Assembly (NCBI GenBank): GCA_039602395.1
Contig: JBCNJP010000003.1
Location: forward strand, 68,421,917 to 68,485,916
Direction: 5' to 3'
Source of the DNA: Deinandra increscens subsp. villosa
Lineage: Eukaryota > Streptophyta > Magnoliopsida > Asterales > Asteraceae
Length of the DNA: 64,000 bases
The notes beneath the pieces are model-generated. The model had not been told where the DNA came from, did not search any database, and saw only the letters and a program-made list of their open reading frames with translations. Each line of letters starts with the position of its first letter. The first letter of the stretch is position 1. Below, in pieces: positions 1 through 10,276 of the stretch. The translations under genes were made by a program, and so were the position numbers.

Positions 1-35
1 ATACAATGTCTGCCTTGTTTTCTATTTTTTGTTTT

Positions 36-96
36 CCTAAAAAATTGGACTTTCTCTGCGTGGTCACAAGGCCGACCTGATTGTTGTTTGTTTAGG
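36..96 (+). other. Structured-RNA unit in RE1 3' UTR
   Basis: Outer arms CCTAAAAAA (36-44) and TTGTTTAGG (88-96) pair at 8 of 9 positions. Between them are the conserved block ACTTTCTCTGCGT, a CACA loop and the block CGACCTGATTGTTGT. It is the same unit as in RE8 and RE11, seen here in the sense direction. The inner 3-bp stem that is perfect in RE11 (GCT/AGC) is broken here (GGT/AGG). This fits the decayed state of RE1. Confidence 0.65.
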
Positions 97-859
97 GTTC
101 TGCTTTATTTTTGCATGAAACACCATGAACAAAAAATCTTTGTTGAAAGTCAAATTCTATATAAAAATTCAAAAATAAAATAAGTCAGATTGCCAGTATT
201 CCTGATTGTGTGGGCTTTCACATTATCTGTGCTTGATTAATCATACTTAAAACATATCAGAAAGCTATAGAAATTGATCTACCTAAACTGAAACAAACTG
301 AAAAGTTGTATTCTCTGCCTACTTGGCTTGCATACCGATTAAATCTGAAATTTAAATGTGTCTAATGTGTTATGACTGATATGATCTCGCACCTGGATCT
401 TTCTTGCAAAACATTTTAAGTTATTCGTATTTCAATTATGTTTGGTTTATTGCTTATTGGAAAATCCAAAAAGATTTTAGGTGTGTTTTAGCATAATCTT
501 GTAAAAATTCAAAAATATTTTCGGTGTGTTTGAAAATGTTATAAAAATCAAAAGATTTTGTTTCTGATTTTATTTTTGATAAACCAATAATGAAAAGTAT
601 CAATATTATGCCCGAAACAACCAAACAGTCTTGGAATCATGAGACTCATCATTAATTGATCAAAGATTTGTGTCAAATTGATAAAATTTGAAATCTTTGT
701 GTTCAATTTAAAAGTTCTTTAAAAATCAGGGTTTGAATTTAAATTTTTTGTTAGAACCTATTTGTTAGCAACACCAACCTTTTGTTTTCTTATCTTGTAA
801 TTGATACTTTATTTTGTAATTTTCTTTGGATATGTACTTGGTAAACTTTGTTTATATGT

Positions 860-1200
860 TAGCGTACTTGTTATGCTTCTTAGCGGACTTGTGACTTATG
901 TTCCTAGAGGACTTGATTTACTCTTAGCGTACTTGTTTGATTGCTTATCTTAGCAGACTTGTTTATTCCTAGCGAACTTGTTTACTTAGCAGACTTGTCT
1001 TGTTCCTAGCGTACTTGATTTGTTCTTAACGAACTTGTTAGCGTACTTGTTCATGTTAGCGAACTTGATATTGCTTAGCGTACTTGTTAGCGAACTTGAT
1101 AATGCTTAACGTACTTGTTAGCGGACTTGTTGTTACCTAGCGTACTTGTTAGCGAACTTGTTAAGTGCTAGCGAACTTGATTTAACTCTTAGCGAACTTG
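860..1200 (+). repeat. Nineteen copies of TAGCGNACTTG in the RE1 LTR
   Basis: The 11-mer TAGCGNACTTG (variants TAACG, TAGAG and TAGCA) occurs 19 times in 341 bases. Copies are separated by 0-20 bases of T-rich spacer. The variable base alternates among T, A and G. The array lies upstream of the TATA box, in the part of the LTR expected to be U3, so it could be an enhancer-type cluster. Function is inferred. Confidence 0.85.
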
Positions 1201-1283
1201 TTGTCCTGATCGAATATTTTGCTGAATTCTAGGTAATGATTGTGTTGTGTCAAACATTCTTTTTGTCCCAGGTTCTCTAGTAG

Positions 1284-1290
1284 TATAAAT
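1284..1290 (+). promoter_or_regulatory. TATA box of RE1 LTR
   Basis: TATAAAT follows the 11-mer array and lies about 225 bases before the end of the LTR. This is a usual place for the U3/R boundary of plant Copia LTRs. Confidence 0.6.
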
Positions 1291-1510
1291 ACCAATTGGA
1301 AAACCCTATTGGGTACGCTTCAAGGAGTATTTTCCTACAGAGAGCTTTTGTGTATGTGTTCTTGGTGTTAGTGTGTGTTCTTGAGCTTTAGGAATCATCA
1401 ATGGGTGAGCATTGATGCAGATTCTTCCATAAATCGACCATCACACATGATTTCCGCACTTGTGTGATGAATAATATGAGAACAACGTGCTCAAATCTAG
1501 TCCTGACAAT

Positions 1511-1523
1511 TGGTATCAGAGCC
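1511..1523 (+). other. Primer binding site (tRNA-iMet), RE1
   Basis: TGGTATCAGAGCC matches the complement of the 3' end of plant initiator methionine tRNA, the usual primer of Copia and Tekay-type elements. It begins 2 bases after the LTR end. The leader and a short broken ATG frame (1556-1615) follow before the gap. Confidence 0.9.
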
Positions 1524-1679
1524 TTGTTCTTCATTTTTGAAGGTTTTCTAAAAAAATGGAGAAAATCTCATATGAGTTGTCGATTTTGGATGGATTTGCT
1601 AGTTGTTTGAGTTGATTCTTGGTAGAATCACTCAATAAACTCAATGCCATACTCAGATTTCTGAAAATCTCAAGCTAAA

Positions 1680-2179
1680 NNNNNNNNNNNNNNNNNNNNN
1701 NNNNNNNNNNNNNNNNNNNNNNNNNNNNNNNNNNNNNNNNNNNNNNNNNNNNNNNNNNNNNNNNNNNNNNNNNNNNNNNNNNNNNNNNNNNNNNNNNNNN
1801 NNNNNNNNNNNNNNNNNNNNNNNNNNNNNNNNNNNNNNNNNNNNNNNNNNNNNNNNNNNNNNNNNNNNNNNNNNNNNNNNNNNNNNNNNNNNNNNNNNNN
1901 NNNNNNNNNNNNNNNNNNNNNNNNNNNNNNNNNNNNNNNNNNNNNNNNNNNNNNNNNNNNNNNNNNNNNNNNNNNNNNNNNNNNNNNNNNNNNNNNNNNN
2001 NNNNNNNNNNNNNNNNNNNNNNNNNNNNNNNNNNNNNNNNNNNNNNNNNNNNNNNNNNNNNNNNNNNNNNNNNNNNNNNNNNNNNNNNNNNNNNNNNNNN
2101 NNNNNNNNNNNNNNNNNNNNNNNNNNNNNNNNNNNNNNNNNNNNNNNNNNNNNNNNNNNNNNNNNNNNNNNNNNNNNNN
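1680..2179. other. Assembly gap, 500 N
   Basis: Exactly 500 N, a conventional gap size, so the true length is unknown. The left part of RE1's internal region and the left end of RE2 probably lie in or beyond it. The two sides need not be adjacent in the genome. Confidence 0.98.
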
Positions 2180-5100
2180 TACCCAATCAAGTTAGTACAT
2201 TCAGAACATGTCAGTTTCTGGTTCCTAACACGTTTCATACACATAACTAATCATTGCAATTCTACTCAACTCATGTTTAAACCAGCACTTCAATGGTTAA
2301 TCAATTTATACACCCTAAACATAGGATTAGATTCTCGAATTTTAGCATGCATTAAGATGTATGTTATATAAACATTTCTCGTGAGAGGATCAGAAGCAAA
2401 CAAACTATTTATCATGGTTAAAATGGTTCAACAGTTTCTCACATACTAAGATATAACTGGTAACACACTGATTTTGTGACAAAAGGACCGAGGTCCAAAG
2501 AGGAATCTAATCAAAAGCCCATTTCCATCTAAAAGGTAACACGTAGCAGTTTGTTAAAAAAAATTACTCGATTCTGTTCAGAATTATTCAAGAAATCACA
2601 TAGACGATTAGGTTCGAATTCAAGTTGGAGTTCAGTATCATACAACATATCACCATGCACACCTTGCTAAATAATCCAAAAATTTTAAGTGAAGATCTAA
2701 CAATATAAAAGAGTAACTATGAGGTACCGAATATCGAAGAGTGCTCTGCAGGAATACGCATGGCATCAAGCATGAGAATAAAAAAATTAAGATGAAAAGC
2801 GCCAACGGTTTAGTTCGTGAACTCTGGTAATCGATGGGATATCAAGATTTTGATAGTCGCAATTACACATTCGAAGAACGACATGTGGGTTCAAACTCTC
2901 GCTGGTGAAGATACTAGCAGGGAGGATGCAAATAACGTAATGGATGGTATAAATTTCAGAGAGAAATATAAAACGTGCTTGACAGGATTCGGCAAGGAAT
3001 TCTCGTAAATAGATATCGAAATGAACGTGTCAACGGTTATACAATCCAATAGAGTAAACGTCTCGTTAGAGAAATCTTCATTGTTTAAGCTCACCGGCAT
3101 GCCCAGTCTCCTTGATGTCCCTGCGCTTCATGCGTCATGATTCCTTTCATGTCAAAACATCGATTCAAATGGTTTCTAAAAGTAAGATAGAGCACGAAGG
3201 TGTTATAAAAAGGGTGTCCGCGAAATGAAAACATCAGAATGTTCAAAAGTGGCTTTAGCTTGGGTTGCCTGTATATATGCATTTTTGCTAGGGTTTAGTG
3301 CATGTTTACCGCGGGTCAGAAGATCAAATCGGGTGTTCCATAGAAAATGGTCGGGGCTATCACCTAAGTGAATGCCAGAGGGTTTATAAAAACAGGCAAT
3401 CGACCCAAAAGTAGTATCCCTCAAACAAAACTCGATCTACTTCTGACACATGCTTCCAAAAGTTGGAGTGGTTCATTCGATCATGCGGTTTGTCATTAAT
3501 AAGAAGGGAAAAAAAAATCTCTGGTTTCAAATCGTTGATGTTCATCTGAGTCAGTAAACACGTATGAGAGTTTTCTAAAAGCATGGAGTTTGATTATTTC
3601 GGGCATGTCTCTTTTGGTAGAAATACATAAGGGATATCTGTAATCTCGGAGAAAGTAGCATCAAGCAGTTTTGTCGAGGACGTAGTCCTGTTAGATGAAG
3701 TTTCTCAAGATGAGGCTCCTGCGTATGACTCTAAAGTCAATCCTTGGTCCGGTACCGGTCTCACATTCAACGTGCCACTAATGTTTATATATAGGGTGTA
3801 CCGCAGCTAACCCACCACACTACCAGCACCTTGAAAGTGTACTAGCAACCTACCATTACTAGCTATTACTCAAACCACACCGGATATTTTCATCAGAAAT
3901 AAAGGACTTCAACTTCCTCCCATACGCTTGAATGTAAAGGGGGCGAGAGATTAAAACCTCAATACGTTGTGCAAACAAAAGGTGTAGGAGTTTCCATTCA
4001 CAATATCAGTAAGATACGTAAGGTTTGCTATTCTAGCGAAGATCGTCGAGAGGTTGGCACGCGCAGTGCGGATATCATAAAGCTTCAGATTTCAAGACAG
4101 TCAAAGTTTAAACAGGCCACCTGGTTTAAGTTCAAGCTGGAGGTTCATCAATGAAAGTTTTCTGAAAATGACGATGAGGATTCACGTACCAGAAGTTTAT
4201 CGTTAGCTGCTATGAGAGGAGCGTAAATAAATATACAAAATGTATGGATAACTTGGTGTACTCAATGTGTAAGAAGGGTAAATATAGTTTGATCGCACCG
4301 TTAGCTATCGATAACAAGAAGTTCACGCTCGATGGGTGCAAATAGAGTTTCCATATAAAGCTTGGTATTGTTACTGCGATTGAGGCACAAGGTCGTCTTA
4401 TCATCAATGGTGTTAACTAGTAGAAAAACTAACCAAAAGTGTAACACCTTTCGGTTCAAAGCTTAGATGCTTATCCAGGACATAAAGGATTACAAAGCAC
4501 GAGCATCAGAAATTGTCGGTTGCTAAATCATGAAAGGTTAAATTATGCAAACAAAAATCAATAGTTCAGGCTCAGGGGATCGGATCAATCGGAATAGTCC
4601 TTAGGTTAAAACTGGGAATCATTAGTTTGAAAATAAGGAAGGATTCTCACTAACATTAGCCCCATTAGAGATAAATATGCTTGCGGTGTGGTAGGCAGTT
4701 TGTACAACCGTGTCGATGTTGCTGGCAACAAGTATTGGTTCGCACAAGAAAATCAGGGAGTATGAATATTCAGAGGGTAAATTCACAAGAGCTTTCAGCC
4801 AATAAATACGCCCCGGTGCTCACGGTATATGATTTATCCAATTCATTCATCTAACGTTGTCTAGGTATCCATCCGGTGAATGTATGTCCAAGTTATCTCA
4901 CGATCGTAAAGTTCCAGGGATTGATACGGTCGGTAAGATCGTAAAAAAAATATATAATTATGATTCAGGATGAGTTCAAACCAGTCAAGGGTTTCGTCGA
5001 GAGTGTTCGTAGTTAAGGAAGACTGGTCATTGAAATACACGAGTGTGACGGTGTCCTACCTACACCAATTTTTCATAATATGCTTCAAGAGGGTTCACGT

Positions 5101-6261
5101 ATGGATTAGAATCCAATAGTAAAGGGGAAAAGTCAGGTGCGATAGCGTTTTCAAAGATAGACGACTTCGATCATTCGTTGAGTTCAACATGTTCAACATT
5201 CAATACCACGAGAAAAAAAAAATAATTACAGGAATTTGGTCTCAATACGACCATTGGCTTGCCTAGTAGAATTCTTCAGGAGTTCCATATACTGCAAATT
5301 ACATTTACGTGTGCACCCGTAACTGTGATTTACTTTATATGATCACCCTAGTTCCTCTTACTTCAGCTACCAAGTATGGTGTGGTCACTAATCCATGGTT
5401 ATCTTGACCAGAATTTGTTAATGAGACAAGTTTTCGAGAATATAATGCTCACTCAGATTGGAATGAACCACCCGAAGCGAGTCAACCAGAAATTTAGCTC
5501 AATAGGATCTGAATAAGGCTTATCACCCATTATGACTTGATCATAATTCGGTACATAAAGAGAGAACTTTAGTTGGCCCACATTAGGTACCGGTTGATGT
5601 CACAAGAGTTATACCCAAGTTGCATTATTTCAACGCAACCATGCGATAGAAACAAGAAGGGAAAAGTCTTAGAAGATCAAAACAAATGTCAAAAGTTCAG
5701 GATAACGAAGGTAGACACAAATTTCCCCATAAGAAACCACTTGAATCCACACAATGCTGCTACTACTGAAGTTGAATTATCGCACTATTTGCGCGTCATT
5801 GTTACGCTTTCTGAACATGAGAGTTCGGCGATGCAGATAGGTCAGGTTCAACAAGAATCTCACACACTAGGAGAAAAAGGTCTAAGAACGGGAAGATGTA
5901 TCACACCACCTTCCAAAGTAAGCACTCGCCCAATGTCTGGGTACTACGCCTAGTCCTTCAGTCTAGAATAATCCCGAATAGCAAATAACTCGTCAAGAGT
6001 ATAAACGTGATCCTTCGATCTGATTAGATGTCTCACTATACATAAATGTTAACCAAGAGGTATACAACTTAGAGAGGTTAAGAAAATGACTCAAGACTAA
6101 TCGGCTCATCGTCGTGAGTATACGGGGATTGGATGATGTAAACGACAAATCGTAAACCAGGTGCATGTAGGAGTGAGTATCACGATGCATGAGAAAAATT
6201 TTTATGTGCAACTAATGCTAAACTGTTACAGTCTAAGACGAATCTTAGTTCGCTGTAACCT
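2180..6261 (-). other. Internal region of RE2, no recognisable coding domain
   Basis: About 4 kb of AT-rich sequence. No frame on either strand carries a zinc knuckle, a protease DTG/DSG, a YxDD box or an integrase signature. The longest open frame (5573-5953, plus strand) lies opposite to the element's sense and resembles nothing I know. This fits a non-coding internal region or a very old one. Nothing else stands out. Confidence 0.5.
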
Positions 6262-6274
6262 GGCTCTGATACCA
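6262..6274 (-). other. Primer binding site (tRNA-iMet), RE2
   Basis: The plus strand reads GGCTCTGATACCA, which is TGGTATCAGAGCC on the minus strand. It lies 3 bases inside the LTR boundary at 6278 and sets the element's orientation as minus. Confidence 0.9.
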
Positions 6275-7820
6275 ATCTGTCACACCCCCAAAATTCCCAC
6301 GCGCGGTAACGCACCGCAGGGAGCGTGACAAACCAGGATCGCCGTCCATTAGTTACACCAAACGACCAATAATTAATAAAAACGTTTCATATTTCATTAT
6401 AATACAAATTCAGAGTTTTAGAAATGCGGAAGCGTAAATACAAATAAAAATCTAAGTAAAAACATCGTCACCCAAGGTGACGTGACTTGTCCAAGGACAC
6501 TAAATGTGTTTCAAAGACTCATGCATGCGTACTCGTGATACTCGAACATCTGCAACCTGAGAATAACATGCTAAAAAGTGTCAACACAAAGGTTGGTGAG
6601 TTCACAGGTTTATCAGTTCACAAACAGTTCAAGTTAATGTAAATCGACTGTCCAACAACAGTCCCAGTTCAATGTAAATCAACTGTTCCTCGACAGTTCA
6701 AGTTTAAGTTCAAGGTTGACTGTTCAACAACAGTTCAAGTTCAGTTTAAAATCCAGATAGTATATCAATAGCTAGCTAGGCTATTTTCAAGAAATCAGTG
6801 CACGTTTGACTAGATAAACTAGCTATCCAGTTACTGAAGCTCGACAAGTTCAATTGTGCCTCGTTAAGACTAAGAAGTATATAACACCCGTTCGATATCC
6901 AATCAAGTCAGCGCGAATGACCCGGGTGGGGCTTGTCAGGCCCAGTAGATCTACCAAATAAGTTCCCGCTGATGTCACATTGACAGTAACTCTAAAAGTG
7001 AGGACTTTATCATAAGTGTGCCACTATCATTCAGGTGATATAATTATCTAACAGTTCAAGTGTTTGCATGTTAATCTCCCCCAACAGGATCAAAATAGGT
7101 AAAAAGGGGCCGTGAAACTCACCTTTGGGTGCACAGCAATTCCAGATAAATAAGAACAACTAGTAGCATTTAGCTGGTCTTGTGTAAACCTAACGAGCAT
7201 ACATACGTAAGTGTGTGTTCAATCGAAACGACTAAGTCTAGACAAACGATGAAAATAAATAATGTCGAACGACAACGTGGTGGAAATCACTAAACCAAAA
7301 CGAGTCGAGGATGGCTCAAAGCCAAAATCATGACGATTACGATAGTCGAGAAGGAAGTATATTATTTATCAATAATATACGTCCATGAAGTTGATTAAGA
7401 AAATATGTATATATATAAATACACTTTCATAACCGATTAATAGGTACATCAATAACGAGTACTCCAGAATGTACTTATATGTTTATAAACATTTATACAA
7501 ATATAAATCTATTTGTTTATTACATCGCAAAATACTTATCTTTTACACAGGTGTAAAGGTTACTAAAACGTTCATTTCATATTTCTGAATATGTACATTT
7601 ATATATTTTCCAGATATATACTCTTTTTATAAATCACCATTCAATAACCAATTATTTTATATAAAAATTCATTTATATAAATCAATGGGGTAACGAACAG
7701 GTTAACAACGTCTACGAAAATTCTACGGGTCCAAAATAATGCTAAGAATGATGGGTGGTAGGGTTTAAGTCAAGAAAAGTCCCAGAAATACTAAAATAAA
7801 ACAAAACAACAAAACCAAAA

Positions 7821-7886
7821 GGCACGAGATTCGAACCCGTGACCTTTGGGTCTCATCACAGCGCCCAAACCGTCCGACCAGCGCTC
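7821..7886 (-). other. tRNA-like segment with A- and B-box words in RE2 LTR
   Basis: On the minus strand the word TGGTCGGACGG (7880-7870) resembles a Pol III A box, and GGTTCGAATCT (7837-7827) matches the B-box consensus GGTTCGANTCC closely. The order and spacing, about 32 bases between the words, are those of a tRNA gene. No acceptor stem is evident, so this is not called as a tRNA. A second GTTCGAAC word follows at about 7978. Confidence 0.35.
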
Positions 7887-9165
7887 TGTTTTTGTTATAA
7901 ACCCAGAAGTATTTATTTTGTATGCACACTGCACTGGAATTCGGATTTCTTAAAAAAAAGGTTTGAGGCTGGTTAGGTTCGAACACAGGACCTGATGGTT
8001 ATGATTCAAGGGACGGACCATTGGGGCAAATTCTCGTTGTTTAATACAGTCACTGCGAATTTATTTAAACAGATCCCAATCCGCGTCATCTTGTTCCCCT
8101 TAAACTCCGGTGATCGGAGTTTTATTCCGGTCACCGGAAAAACGTGAAAACATGATCATGATGTCCAGAGTGATGCGATTAACATGATAGAATAATTACC
8201 TCGGGTCGGAAATGAGAGATTGATGCATTTTTCGTGTCGAAACCGAACCCGAACACGAACCCGCTTCGAACTCGAACTCAATACCGGAACGAACCATGAT
8301 ACCCCGCTGGTGGCTGTTGAGCTCACGATCACAGGGGGGGTTGAGTGGTGGTGTTGCAGCGGTGCAATGGCCGGAAATCTGGGTTTTCCGGTGGTGGTTC
8401 TTTGCGCCGATCAATAGGAAACGAGAGGGAGAGAATGGATGTGTGTTATCAAATGATTAGGAATTCATTCTAGTCATCTCAATGTGTTACATAGATCGAT
8501 TTGTAACCGACGAGTGGACTGAATCGTGGTTTAAATGTCGCCGGTTACCTAAAGTTGGAACAAAGGATCGTCGGTTTACATTTGACAATTAAATTTGACT
8601 TTGAACAATTGATAATATTGGTCCCTCGCAAGTTTGGTTAATTAAAAGAATTTTAGGAAATGACAACACTAGTCCCTGGAAGTTTAAAAGGAGTTAACAA
8701 ACTCTAACGGGTTAACGGAGGATGACTTTAACGATGAATACTCAAGTGTACGTCCAAACACGTCTAACGTATGACGCCTACCAAGATATATATCTTGTTT
8801 CGTCACTTGGAATCGTGAGTGTACATTCGTAAATATATATTTGAGTCCACATAACATGATGAACATGAAATCGTAACAACACATGTATAACTCACATAAA
8901 TCATGAAAACGTTACGCATAATTACGTGACACGTCGTCACATAAAATCATAGAATAATTCGTGTGAATATATATTTCCATATATCATATAAAATCATAAG
9001 TTCAATCGCCACATAAAATGACAAAACGTTCACATAAAATTATAACACGTATGATTTACATAAAATCACTTAATATAAAACCTCTAGACTTAAGTGCATG
9101 CTCTTATAGTGATGTAGTGATGGTTACACAAACCCTAGTCACTAAGGTCAACACAAGTCAAACAC

Positions 9166-9254
9166 ATAAATGTTCACACGACATTTATAACAATTTAAAA
9201 TAAATGTTCACACAACATTTATATCAGTTAAAGTAAATGTTCTCACGATATTTA
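9166..9254. repeat. Three tandem AAATGT/ACATTT stem-loops in RE2 LTR
   Basis: AAATGT-TCACACG-ACATTT at 9168-9186 is repeated at 9202-9220 and, with changes, from 9236. The period is about 34 bases. Each unit is an inverted repeat with a 7-base loop. It lies 50-140 bases from the LTR end. Confidence 0.7.
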
Positions 9255-9327
9255 TGTCAGTTTAGGTTTATATAAATCAGTAAAAAAACTGAAAAGACGG
9301 ATTGTCACAGTTAGGCTGTATGATCCG

Positions 9328-9501
9328 ATGTGGTTGATTAATCTGTCAAAAGATGATATCGACAAACTCTATCACAACAAGATTTTGTATAAAGCTGAGC
9401 ATGCTGAACAAGCTTTGCAATTTCAACGCGTGATTAGAGTATGTTTTGCTTTTGGTATCCATGCGGGGAATAACCGAACACAGCATTGGAAGAAGATGTA
9501 G
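9328..9501 (+). pseudogene. C-terminal coding tail of RE3
   Basis: A 57-codon frame from ATG at 9328 to TAG at 9499-9501, rich in charged residues. It ends 30 bases before the polypurine tract, where the last ORF of a Copia element should end. I do not recognise a domain, and the upstream part is missing because of RE2. It could be the tail of a Gag-like ORF or of a second ORF. Confidence 0.35.
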
Positions 9502-9530
9502 ACAGAAGCTTCTGAAGACTAGCACAAGAC

Positions 9531-9541
9531 AAGGGGGAGTT
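9531..9541 (+). other. Polypurine tract of RE3
   Basis: AAGGGGGAGTT lies directly before the LTR TG at 9542. It is the plus-strand primer signal, and it matches on the opposite strand the tracts of RE8 (35111) and RE11 (53607). Confidence 0.85.
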
Positions 9542-9848
9542 TGTTAGAGCATGTTTGTTTGTCTAATGTTAGGTCTTTGTAATTAAGTGTTTTGTAAAAA
9601 CTGGTCTCAGCGTACCAATGGCGGATCAGATGGTACACACGAATCATCTGATATGTTGGTTAGTTGGTACGCTGGACAGTTTAGTATAAATTGTTTAGTT
9701 CGTTTAGAGAGTGCAAGTTTGTGAGAGTTAGTCTGTTAACTGTGTGTTTCTCAAGGTGTAATCTCTCTGTTAAACGAGCTAGTGAATCAATCGAAGAATC
9801 ATTATTTACTCGTTGTGTACCGAATCCGATAGAAATCATGTCTTAGCA
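9542..9848 (+). repeat. 3' LTR of RE3
   Basis: It starts TGTTAGAGCATG after the polypurine tract. A GCGGATCAGATGGTAC stretch near 9621 resembles the palindromic motif of the RE11 LTR. GTATAAATTG near 9693 is a TATA candidate. The right end is set at the last CA before sequence that no longer looks like LTR (9848), which is a guess. Confidence 0.55.
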
Positions 9849-10276
9849 AGATCTTATACGTGATTTACAACTTAAGCTTTTATTACTCGATTTTGGATTT
9901 TGACCTATTTGATTAAAAAATCTCAAATTGTGTCCTAATGTACAAATTCTTTTCAAGATTCTTGATAAATTTTATAACTAATCTTATATACATAATTTCA
10001 ACACAAAACATAACATGAGAAGCCAAAAGATAGCCATATTATTAACATATGCAAACGGGTTTTGAGCTTCCCAAGGTTCGTCCTGAAAACCTCAGGATCC
10101 CTTCGCTTGGGAAGCTCAGAGGTCAAAAGTTCTTAGGAATCCTTGTTTCGTCTTGTAAAATACAAGATCCCTCTACCAGAATCCCTACCATTGTTTGTTG
10201 TTTGTTGCTTGTTTCTTACAGGAACCACAAAGATATCGTTTAACAAAAAAACCACCAAACATAAAAAAAAATGGGC

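Larger units (their letters stand above)
749..1508 (+). repeat. LTR of RE1
   Basis: The right end is firm: a CA dinucleotide at 1508, followed after 2 bases by an initiator-tRNA primer site. The left end at the TG of TGTTAGAACC is a guess, because I see no polypurine tract in front of it. The LTR contains the 11-mer array at 860-1200 and a TATA box at 1284-1290. A transcript starting about 30 bases later would run through the PBS. No second LTR copy is in the window. Confidence 0.6.
1..1679 (+). mobile_element. RE1: Copia-like LTR retrotransposon fragment (3' UTR, LTR, primer site)
   Basis: Bases 1-748 are homologous, in reverse complement, to the 3' UTRs of RE8 (about 35450-36180) and RE11 (about 53860-54680). 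Shared parts are a structured RNA unit at 36-96, a block near 363-430 and repeats of the AAAAAGATTTT type near 468-560. An LTR with a TATA box and a primer binding site follow. A short ATG frame at 1556-1615 begins just after the primer site but stops after 19 codons, and the sequence then enters the N gap. The order 3' UTR, LTR, PBS is not that of one simple element; it implies a tandem or recombined copy, or a misplaced LTR start. Lineage (SIRE/Maximus-like) is inferred from similarity to RE8 and RE11. Confidence 0.7.
2180..9309 (-). mobile_element. RE2: Ty3-like large retrotransposon derivative (LARD-like)
   Basis: Read on the minus strand this is a 5' LTR (9309 to 6278), an iMet primer site (6274 to 6262) and about 4.1 kb of internal DNA running into the gap. 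The right end TCACA at 9305-9309 and left LTR end TGTCACACCCCC are typical termini of Tekay-like elements. RE12 begins with a similar end (TGTCACACCCTG). No Gag or Pol motif is visible in the internal region, hence the LARD label. RE2 sits in the 3' part of a Copia element (RE3). The right-hand 5-bp target duplication would be GTTAG at 9310-9314, but its partner is not in the window. Confidence 0.7.
6278..9309 (-). repeat. 5' LTR of RE2 (3,032 bp)
   Basis: It is bounded by TG at 6278 and CA at 9309, next to the primer site. It contains several small repeats: CAGTTCAAGTT-type words at 6622-6745, a tRNA-like segment at 7821-7886, ACATAAAAT words around 8890-9070 and three hairpin repeats at 9166-9254. 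No long ORF is believable. The length is close to the 3.6 kb LTRs of RE9, which has the same primer type. Confidence 0.75.
9310..9848 (+). mobile_element. RE3: 3' end of a Copia element
   Basis: This holds a short coding tail, a polypurine tract AAGGGGGAGTT at 9531-9541 and an LTR starting TGTTAGAGCATG at 9542. The left part is cut by RE2. The LTR start is shared with RE11 (TGTTAGAGCATA), so they are related families. The right end at about 9848 is uncertain. Confidence 0.65.

Noticed and set aside
1653..2244. Minus-strand frames spanning the N gap.
   Set aside because: They are made of unknown bases; no coding claim is possible.
5573..5953. A 126-codon plus-strand frame in RE2.
   Set aside because: It is opposite to the element sense, has no known motif or believable start context, and lies in non-coding LARD-like sequence.
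7821..7886. A true tRNA gene.
   Set aside because: Box-like words are present, but I could not find an acceptor stem or a proper anticodon arm.
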